A DNA stretch of 64,000 nucleotides, from NCBI RefSeq assembly GCF_010725725.1, contig NZ_AP022599.1, positions 5,022,001 through 5,086,000 of the forward strand. Reading direction: 5' to 3'. Shown piece after piece: positions 54,705 to 62,666 of the stretch; position 1 is the stretch's first letter, and each line of letters begins with the position of its first letter. The DNA is from Mycolicibacterium pulveris. GTDB taxonomy: Bacteria > Actinomycetota > Actinomycetes > Mycobacteriales > Mycobacteriaceae. Under the pieces are notes generated by a model. That model saw only the letters and a program-made list of their open reading frames with translations. It did no database searches and was not told the DNA's origin. A program made the position numbers and the translations under genes.

Positions 54705-54973
54705 CAGGCCGCCGGTGGCACCCACATCGACACGGCGGGCGGAACCCATGCGCACGGCCCGCCGTAGCGCGGCCCGTCCCAGCCCGCGCGCCGCCAGTCG
54801 TGGCGCCAGTCGTCCCAGTCGTCGTCCCAGTGTGGCCGGTCGAGCTTCCACGTCGCGCCCGGCGAATTGGGAACCGCTTGCTCGGCGCTGGCCACACCCG
54901 CACCGACACCGAGGGCCGTGAAGCCCAGCGCGCCGACCATCGCCGCTCCGGCTCCGAGCATCCTCACATTCAC
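54701..54973 (-). CDS. Small exported Trp-rich protein
   Basis: A 90-residue protein with a signal peptide (hydrophobic MLGAGAAMVGALGFTALGVG, cleavage near ASA-EQ). The mature part is about 60 residues, rich in Trp, Asp and Arg (HWDDDWDDWRHDWRRAGWDG) and ends PPAAC. Similar small exported Trp/Pro-rich proteins are common in mycobacteria; no function is known. A GTG start at 54973 follows AGGGA. It overlaps the udgX 3' end by four bases. Confidence 0.8.
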   Translation of the reverse strand: MNVRMLGAGAAMVGALGFTALGVGAGVASAEQAVPNSPGATWKLDRPHWDDDWDDWRHDWRRAGWDGPRYGGPCAWVPPAVSMWVPPAAC

Positions 54974-55112
54974 GATAAATCCCTTACTACTGCGTCAAAT
55001 TCAACTTTCCGATCCGGGATCAATGTTAGCGCCGCGGGCCCCGTCGGCGCGATGCCCTTTCCCGCCGACCTCGAATGACCTTGTACCGCGTGGGAATTCG
55101 TATCCCATCTTT

Positions 55113-55175
55113 CCGCGAAATAGCATTCCGGGCGGTGAAACCGTCTGCCTAGCAACCCGGAATGCTATTTCGCGG
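55113..55175. repeat. 20-bp perfect inverted repeat at MFS gene end
   Basis: Arms CCGCGAAATAGCATTCCGGG (55113-55132) and its exact reverse complement (55156-55175), separated by 23 bases. The right arm encodes the last residues of the MFS protein and the loop contains its stop codon. A 20-bp perfect stem is far beyond chance. No T-run follows, so it is not a classical terminator, though it may act as one; it could also be a mobile-element relic. Confidence 0.85.
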
Positions 55176-56582
55176 CGACAGGCGGGCTCGCGGTTGTCGT
55201 CCGCTGCGCACGGACGCGATGACACCGACCGCCGCCAACGCGGCAAACGCGGCAAACAACCAGCGCGCGGGCGTGGCGTCGCCGGTCTCGGTCAAGTTGA
55301 CCACCACCCCGGCCAACCCCGCGCCCAATGCGCCGCTGATCAGCTGGACGGTATTGATCGCCGCGGCCGCGGCCGGGCCCTCTGCGGGATCGTCAACCCG
55401 GCTCATCGCCCACGCCGACAGGTGCGGCCAGGCCATGCCGACCCCGGCGCCGGTGATGAACAGCGCGACCGCCCACATGGCGACACGGGCGACCGACGCG
55501 TCGTCGGACATCGTCACCGCGGTCAGGGCCAGGCCGGCGGCCATCACCAGCGGAGCGATCGCGACCGTGCGCCTGATGGTGCGAGCGGTGCGCAGCGAGG
55601 CGCTGCCGATCTCGCTTGCGGTCCAACCGATGGCCAGGCCGGCGCCCAGGAACCCGGCCGCGACGGGGGTCAGGTGCGCCAACCGTTGACCGAACAACGG
55701 CACGTACATGTCCGCCATGGTCGCGGCCATCAACACACCCAACGTCACGTAGATCCATTTCAGCGGGCCGGGGCCGAACGCGCTCGGCGGCAGTACCGCT
55801 GCCTGTCGCCGACGATCGATGTAGAGGAATGCCGCGACGAGTGCGCCGCCGAGAACCAGCAAGCCGGCGGTGGCCCGCACGTCGCGGGGCACCCCGGCGA
55901 CGCTCACCGCCAGCGCCGCAAGCCCCAACAGCACCAGCGACCACACCGGGACGGGCGTCGCCGTCACCTCGTCGGCGACGTCGTTGCGCACCGGCAACGC
56001 GACCGGAACCAGCAACGCCATCGCGGCCGTCAGGATCGCCAGCACGCCGAATGCCCAACGCCACGAACCGAATTGAGCAAACAGCCCGCCGGCGGCGGGG
56101 CCGAGCAGCGTGCCCACCCCCCACATCGCCGATACCAGCGCCGACGCCTTGGTCCACAGCGTGTTCGGCAGCACGGTGTTGATGACGGCGTAGCCCAGAC
56201 CCGCCAACAGGCCACCGGCAAATCCCTGCACCGTGCGGCCCACCAGCAGGGTCTCCATGGTGGGCGCGACCGCGCACGCCACGCTGCCCCCGCCGAACAC
56301 GGTAAGGGCGGCCAGATATGACCGTCGCGGGCCGAACCGCAGCAGGGTCGAGTGCACGGTGGTGGCGGCCACCACCGACGCCACCAGATACACCGTGGTC
56401 ACCCAGGCGTACAACCGATGCCCACCGATTTCGCCGACGGCGCTGGGCATCAGGCTGATGGTGAGGAACTCGTTGGTCGCATACAGCGCGACACCACCCG
56501 CGAGCACGGTCGAGGCGCCGAGATTGTTCGGGCCCAGCAACGCCCGCCAACTGCCGGCGGTTATCGGCGCTTCGTCGGTCAC
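55149..56582 (-). CDS. MFS drug-efflux transporter (Rv1634 type)
   Basis: A 477-residue major-facilitator protein with about 14 hydrophobic segments, of the DHA2 drug-efflux type. The motif A-like region is LLRFGPRRSYLAAL and the antiporter-like motif is GVGTLLGPAAGGLFA. It corresponds to M. tuberculosis Rv1634 next to uvrB. The GTG start at 56582 follows TAACGT by six bases, so the mRNA is probably leaderless. The promoter is of MerR/SoxR type with a 19-bp spacer, so expression should respond to an effector sensed by a MerR-family activator encoded elsewhere. Confidence 0.93.
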   Translation of the reverse strand: MTDEAPITAGSWRALLGPNNLGASTVLAGGVALYATNEFLTISLMPSAVGEIGGHRLYAWVTTVYLVASVVAATTVHSTLLRFGPRRSYLAALTVFGGGSVACAVAPTMETLLVGRTVQGFAGGLLAGLGYAVINTVLPNTLWTKASALVSAMWGVGTLLGPAAGGLFAQFGSWRWAFGVLAILTAAMALLVPVALPVRNDVADEVTATPVPVWSLVLLGLAALAVSVAGVPRDVRATAGLLVLGGALVAAFLYIDRRRQAAVLPPSAFGPGPLKWIYVTLGVLMAATMADMYVPLFGQRLAHLTPVAAGFLGAGLAIGWTASEIGSASLRTARTIRRTVAIAPLVMAAGLALTAVTMSDDASVARVAMWAVALFITGAGVGMAWPHLSAWAMSRVDDPAEGPAAAAAINTVQLISGALGAGLAGVVVNLTETGDATPARWLFAAFAALAAVGVIASVRSGRQPRARLSPRNSIPGC

Positions 56583-56588
56583 GTGACC

Positions 56589-56619
56589 ACGTTATGAGCT
56601 CAACTGAAGTTGAGGTCAA
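56589..56619 (-). promoter_or_regulatory. MerR/SoxR-type promoter of MFS gene
   Basis: On the minus strand -35 TTGACC (56619-56614), a 19-base spacer and -10 TAACGT (56594-56589). The spacer contains the dyad TCAACT-TC-AGTTGA, part of the longer CTCAACTTCAGTTGAG. A 19-bp spacer with a centred dyad is the hallmark of MerR-family activated promoters, and the dyad resembles the SoxR box. Confidence 0.75.
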
Positions 56620-56646
56620 CACCTCGCTTCACGGCGGGTGCAGCGG

Positions 56647-57432
56647 TCAGCCGGCGGGAGTGACCAACCCGTAGTGACCGTCGTAGCGGCGATACAGCAC
56701 GCCCGCGCGGCCCTGGGCGGCGTCGATGAAGAACAGAAACGGCAGCCCCAGCAGGCCGAGACGCTCGGTGGCCTGCTCGACGGTGATGCATGGCGGCGGC
56801 GTCGAACTGAGGGTCACCGGCCGCTCGAAGGGCGCCAGCTGCTCCGCGGGCACCGGCGCGACCTGCGCCACCCGGTAGCCGTCGCCGTCCCGGTAGATGA
56901 CGCTGGCCATCCCGGTGCCCTTCTCGGTGAACAGGTGAAAGTCGTAGTCGAGCAGCTCCATTTCCGTGGCCGCCTCGTCGACGGTGCAGGCCGCGAGCGT
57001 GTAGGACTTGCGCCGGACGATCTCGCGCTCCTCCGGTGGAATCTCCACATAGGGGGGCCGCTCGGCGAGGTTGTTCTGGGCGACACTCGTCTGCTGGTTG
57101 TTGCGTCGGTCCTCCCAGATCTCGGCGGCTTGCCGCAACCGGCGGCGCAGGCGATCGTCGAGGCGGTCGATCGCTTCGTGCGCGGTACCGCCCTGCGCCT
57201 GAGCCCGGATCAGCCTGCCGTCCACGTCGAGGTTCGCCTGCGCGATCACCGGGTGCTCCTGCGCCGGGTTGCCGTGCTTGGTGAGTTTGACGTGGGCGTG
57301 CTTGATGGGCCGGTGCGCGAACCGATCCAAGGTCGAGATCTTCTCTTTGGCGTAGTCGGCGGCCCCGGGCAGTTGACCGCGGGTCGTCACGTCGACATCG
57401 AAGCCCCGCGTGGTATCGGTTGATTCGCTCAT
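56647..57432 (-). CDS. Ribosome hibernation factor, HPF/RafH type
   Basis: A 261-residue long-form hibernation-promoting factor. The N-terminal S30AE domain (about 10-110) binds the 30S decoding region. The C-terminal half consists of two similar S30AE C-terminal-type repeats (about 140-192, with TVDEA...LLDYDFHLFTE...SVIYRDGDGY; and about 206-259, with TVEQA...LLGLPFLFFID...VLYRRYDGHY). It is closer to the DosR-controlled RafH (MSMEG_3935, Rv0079) than to the constitutive HPF, judged from length and domain layout. Paired DevR-like boxes lie just upstream (57466-57505). Confidence 0.9.
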   Translation of the reverse strand: MSESTDTTRGFDVDVTTRGQLPGAADYAKEKISTLDRFAHRPIKHAHVKLTKHGNPAQEHPVIAQANLDVDGRLIRAQAQGGTAHEAIDRLDDRLRRRLRQAAEIWEDRRNNQQTSVAQNNLAERPPYVEIPPEEREIVRRKSYTLAACTVDEAATEMELLDYDFHLFTEKGTGMASVIYRDGDGYRVAQVAPVPAEQLAPFERPVTLSSTPPPCITVEQATERLGLLGLPFLFFIDAAQGRAGVLYRRYDGHYGLVTPAG

Positions 57433-57465
57433 GCCTTCGTTCTACGCGACCGGGCGCCCCGGCGC

Positions 57466-57505
57466 GAGGGCCGAAGGTCACCCGACCGCACAACCTGCGT
57501 CACAT
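57466..57505 (-). promoter_or_regulatory. Paired DevR/DosR-like boxes, copy A
   Basis: On the minus strand the proximal box reads GACCTTCGGCCCT (57479-57467), close to the DevR core GGGACCTTCGGCCC. A second site GTGACGCAGG (57503-57494) lies 27 bases further up. The same two sequences at the same spacing occur upstream of the neighbouring membrane-protein gene. Confidence 0.6.
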
Positions 57506-57506
57506 A

Positions 57507-57968
57507 TCAGGCGGCACGCGGCATCTCACCGCCGGACTCCACCGGAGTGTCCGTTTGCCCCGCGGACGTGGGCCGCCAGCCCGCGTAGGCGAGGTAGAGC
57601 CCGATCAGACCCAGCACCGCGTAGACGAACCGCCAGACTCCGACCGCACCGATCATCTGATCGCCGAGGTCGGCGAACACACCCGGAAACGCCATCAGCA
57701 AAATCGCCTCTGCCGTCAGTAACCACCCCAGCACCGAGACGATGATCGCGGCGGGCTCTCGCCAGAACTGGTGGAAGGCCAGGATGGTGAGGCCGCCGAG
57801 CAAGCCGAAGGCACCGGTTATCCAGGGCCAGACCGCGCTGCCGGTGAACTCCGACAGGATCGCGGGCATGTCGTTGGCGCGGACCACCACCGTGATGGCG
57901 GCTATGGTGAGAAACGGTCCCAACACGCGGGCGAATGCCCGGGTGCGCCGTTGAGACATGACAGTCAT
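57507..57968 (-). CDS. Four-helix membrane protein, probable dormancy-linked
   Basis: A 153-residue integral membrane protein with four hydrophobic helices (FLTIAAITVVVRA; ITGAFGLLGGLTILAF; IIVSVLGWLLTAEAILLMAF; FVYAVLGLIGLYLAYAGW). I do not recognise a characterised family. The ATG 57968 has GGGAGGAATCG before it; ATG 57959 is an alternative. Its upstream region carries the same paired DevR-like element as the hibernation factor 74 bases downstream, so both are probably induced together under hypoxia. Confidence 0.85.
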   Translation of the reverse strand: MTVMSQRRTRAFARVLGPFLTIAAITVVVRANDMPAILSEFTGSAVWPWITGAFGLLGGLTILAFHQFWREPAAIIVSVLGWLLTAEAILLMAFPGVFADLGDQMIGAVGVWRFVYAVLGLIGLYLAYAGWRPTSAGQTDTPVESGGEMPRAA

Positions 57969-58020
57969 CGATTCCTCCCTTCGGATGCGTCCATCCGATC
58001 ACCGCGCCGCATCCCGGGCA

Positions 58021-58060
58021 CAGGGCCGAAGGTCGACCGCTCGAGGGACTTGCGTCACCT
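58021..58060 (-). promoter_or_regulatory. Paired DevR/DosR-like boxes, copy B
   Basis: On the minus strand GACCTTCGGCCCT (58034-58022) and GTGACGCAAG continuing into TCCC (58058 downwards to about 58044) repeat the arrangement of copy A at the identical 27-base offset. Here the distal box also shows the AAGTCCC half of the DevR consensus. The membrane-protein gene starts 53 bases downstream. Confidence 0.6.
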
Positions 58061-58082
58061 GATCGCCCGCCGCGCGGACGGG

Positions 58083-60245
<2,163 letters not shown>

Positions 60246-60259
60246 AATTCACCAGACTA
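60246..60259 (-). promoter_or_regulatory. -10 element TAGTCT of uvrB
   Basis: On the minus strand TAGTCT (60259-60254), eight bases, then the uvrB ATG. It is divergent from the DUF402 promoter 56 bases away. No LexA/SOS box is visible. Confidence 0.45.
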
Positions 60260-60314
60260 GAACCAGCCACCGACAGATTCTGTTCCGGCGGCTCACGCGG
60301 TCGCGGCGCCACAG

Positions 60315-60326
60315 TAGGCTGAGCCC
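60315..60326 (+). promoter_or_regulatory. -10 element TAGGCT before DUF402 gene
   Basis: TAGGCT (60315-60320), six bases, then ATC at 60327. The spacing equals that of the leaderless genes in the window, and the same TAGGCT hexamer serves the adenylyl cyclase gene. The TAG of the hexamer is also the in-frame stop that closes the DUF402 frame upstream. Confidence 0.5.
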
Positions 60327-60833
60327 ATCCACGCTCCCAAACACGAGACGTTCGATCTGGTCGCCCGCACCAACACCGACCCGAAAGGCATCGTGCGGGT
60401 GGTCGACGTCTACACCGTTCAGCCCTGGGGTCTCTACATGGCCAGGCCCACGCCGGGCCGCGTGCAGTTCCACTATCTGGAGTCGTGGCTGCTGCCGTCG
60501 CTGGGTTTGCGGGCCACGGTGTTCCACTTCAACCCCGGCCACCACCGCGACCAGGACTTCTACCTCGACGTCGTCCATATCAGGACCGGACCGACGGCCT
60601 GGCACACCGAAGACCACTATCTGGATCTCGTGCTGCGCACCGGCCGCGGTGTCGAGCTCTGCGACGTCGACGAGTTACTGACCGCGGTCCGCCACGGCCT
60701 GTTGACCCCCGAGGGCGCCGAACGGGCGGTCGCCACCGCCGTGTCCGCGATCGACGGCCTCGCCAGGCACGACTACGACCTCAACCGGTGGCTCGCCGGT
60801 CACGGCATGACCCTCACCTGGCGGGACGCGTAA
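60327..60833 (+). CDS. DUF402 family protein, probable ATC start
   Basis: A cytoplasmic DUF402 (FAU-1-like, putative RNA-associated or phosphohydrolase fold) protein, Rv1632c-like. The frame is closed by a stop at 60315-60317 and has no ATG, GTG or TTG before the GTG at 60393. Yet the 22 codons before that GTG (IHAPKHETFDLVARTNTDPK) have coding-like base use and match the conserved N-terminus I recall for this family. Starting at ATC 60327 gives 168 residues; starting at GTG 60393 gives 146, the length commonly annotated. Conserved segments are YLESWLLPSLGL, NPGHHRDQDFYLDV and EDHYLDLVLRTG. Confidence 0.75.
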   Translation: MHAPKHETFDLVARTNTDPKGIVRVVDVYTVQPWGLYMARPTPGRVQFHYLESWLLPSLGLRATVFHFNPGHHRDQDFYLDVVHIRTGPTAWHTEDHYLDLVLRTGRGVELCDVDELLTAVRHGLLTPEGAERAVATAVSAIDGLARHDYDLNRWLAGHGMTLTWRDA

Positions 60834-60905
60834 CGGTCGGTCGTCGCGCACCGATCTTGATAGTGATGTCCATAGAACCGAGTTTGGCCGGGCCCGACCG
60901 GACGG

Positions 60906-60919
60906 TAGTCTCTCGTCGC
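60906..60919 (+). promoter_or_regulatory. -10 element TAGTCT, near-leaderless geometry
   Basis: TAGTCT (60906-60911), eight bases, then the ATG at 60920 of the exported protein. It has the same hexamer and spacing as lysX and uvrB. Confidence 0.45.
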
Positions 60920-61483
60920 ATGAGCCCCACCAGGCGCAGGTGGACGGCCGCGGCCGCCGTTGCGGGCGTGCTCGCCGGCGTGCAGGTGATGCCGGCCGCG
61001 GCGCACGCCCAGCCCGACGACGATCTCCAGACCCAGGAGCAACCTGCGCAGACCGAAGCCGAGGTGCTGCACAACATCATCTACCGCGCCCGCATCGACG
61101 GGGTGTCCCGCGGGGCCACGATCACCTACACCGCCCAGGGCAACCAGATCCAGTCCGCCGATCCGACCATGGTGCCGGGGCGGGTTTTCGAGGTGAACAC
61201 CGTCCTGGCCGAGTCGAGCACGGCAAGGATGCGCGTCGCGATCGAGTGGCCGTACTCGGCGAACCTGCACTGCGAGATTCTGGTCGACGATCAGATCGCC
61301 GCACAGGCCGATGATTTCATCGGGCCGACGGTGCTGCCCCAGCGCGACGATCCCGACTATGGCGCGCTGGTCTGCGAAGCGCCGGTGAGCGGCGTAGCGA
61401 ACACGGTGCCCGTCGACCCGAACGCACCGCCACCAGTCGACGGGCACGCTCCCCCGCAGGTCGAACCGCCGCCGCTGACCTGA
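60920..61483 (+). CDS. Exported protein of unknown function
   Basis: A 187-residue protein with a signal peptide (basic SPTRRRW, hydrophobic core, AAAHAQ cleavage region), a short Gln/Asp-rich linker, a compact domain (about 50-155) with two cysteines (LHCEIL and LVCEAP), and a Pro-rich tail. I recognise no named family. ATG 60920 is preferred over ATG 60866, because the signal peptide and the -10 element both fit it. Confidence 0.82.
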   Translation: MSPTRRRWTAAAAVAGVLAGVQVMPAAAHAQPDDDLQTQEQPAQTEAEVLHNIIYRARIDGVSRGATITYTAQGNQIQSADPTMVPGRVFEVNTVLAESSTARMRVAIEWPYSANLHCEILVDDQIAAQADDFIGPTVLPQRDDPDYGALVCEAPVSGVANTVPVDPNAPPPVDGHAPPQVEPPPLT

Positions 61484-61487
61484 GGGG

Positions 61488-62648
61488 CTAGGCGCGCCAC
61501 CCGGTGGTGGAGGCCCACTCCCAGGCGCGCCGATAGGCGTCGAGAAACCACGGTTCCTTGGCCTGCACGTAGTCCACGGTCGACAAGGCGTGCCGCTTGG
61601 CCTTCAGATACTCTTCTCGCACACCGGGATTGGCGCGCAGCCAGTCCGTGAACAGCAGCGCGAACTGCTGGTTCGGCCAGCCGTCGACGCGGATGTGGAT
61701 GTTGGCGGGCCTGCCGGGATCGGCGGCGCAGTGCAGTCGTTTGCGCCATACCCGCGGGTCGTCGGTGTGCGCCACATCGGCGGTGATGTCGTCCCGGCGC
61801 GGGAAGCCCACCCCGGCCAGCGGCTCGGCAAGAGCGTCGGCGTCCTCGAGCGAGGCGACGGTGGCCTGGACATCGATGACGTCCTTGGCGTCCATCCCCA
61901 CCACCGCCGTGGAGCCGATGTGGTCGACGCGTAAAACCTTTGCACCACCAGCCATTTCGACGCGCTTGATGATCCGTGCCGCATCCTCGGGCCATGTCGG
62001 ACGGTACGGCGTGAGCTCGCGGGCGAGTTTGGCGCACGTCCGCGTACGAATGTTGTGCGCGAGGGGCAGCACGCGGTTGTACCAGAGATCGCGGGCCTTC
62101 TCGACGAGCTCGCCCTGCGAACCCGAGTTGTCAAGCAGCACATCGGCGATCGCGCGGCGTTGCTCTTCGGTCGCCTGCGCGGCAATGCGCGCGCGGGCAT
62201 CGGCTTCATCCATGCCCCGCTTGATCAACCGGGCCACCCGTGTCTCCACAGGGGCGGTGACCACGACGACCAGCGGGAACAACGGCGCCATGCCGGTCTC
62301 CACCAGCAGAGGGATGTCCTCCACCACCACGGTGTCCTCCGACACCGCGGCGATGATCTCCTCGCGCCGCTTTCCGACAAGCGGATGCACGATCTCGTTC
62401 AACAGCGCGCGGGATTTGTCGTCCCGAAACGCCTTGGCGGCCAGCGCGGGCCGGTTCAGGGCGCCGTGGGGCAACAGGATGTCCTCGCCGAACGCCTCGA
62501 CCAGCTGCTTGAGCCCCTCCGTACCGGGCTCGACCACTTCCCTCGCGATGACGTCACCGTCGACGATGACGCCGCCGCACTCGCTGAACACAGCGGACAC
62601 CGTTGACTTGCCGGCGCCGATCCCGCCGGTCAGACCGATGCGCAGCAT
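61488..62648 (-). CDS. coaE: Dephospho-CoA kinase fused to GrpB-like domain
   Basis: Residues 1-200 are dephospho-CoA kinase, the last enzyme of coenzyme A synthesis, with P-loop GLTGGIGAGKST (residues 6-17) and the CoaE motifs VDGDVIAREVV and VVVEDIPLLVETG. Residues about 210-386 are a GrpB/UPF0157 domain of the nucleotidyltransferase superfamily (VDHIGSTAVVGMDAKDVIDVQ). The 386-residue fusion is the standard mycobacterial form (Rv1631). The GrpB part has no proven function in this fusion. It lies 18 bases after rpsA. Confidence 0.96.
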   Translation of the reverse strand: MLRIGLTGGIGAGKSTVSAVFSECGGVIVDGDVIAREVVEPGTEGLKQLVEAFGEDILLPHGALNRPALAAKAFRDDKSRALLNEIVHPLVGKRREEIIAAVSEDTVVVEDIPLLVETGMAPLFPLVVVVTAPVETRVARLIKRGMDEADARARIAAQATEEQRRAIADVLLDNSGSQGELVEKARDLWYNRVLPLAHNIRTRTCAKLARELTPYRPTWPEDAARIIKRVEMAGGAKVLRVDHIGSTAVVGMDAKDVIDVQATVASLEDADALAEPLAGVGFPRRDDITADVAHTDDPRVWRKRLHCAADPGRPANIHIRVDGWPNQQFALLFTDWLRANPGVREEYLKAKRHALSTVDYVQAKEPWFLDAYRRAWEWASTTGWRA

Positions 62649-62666
62649 CGCTGGGGAGCTACCGCG

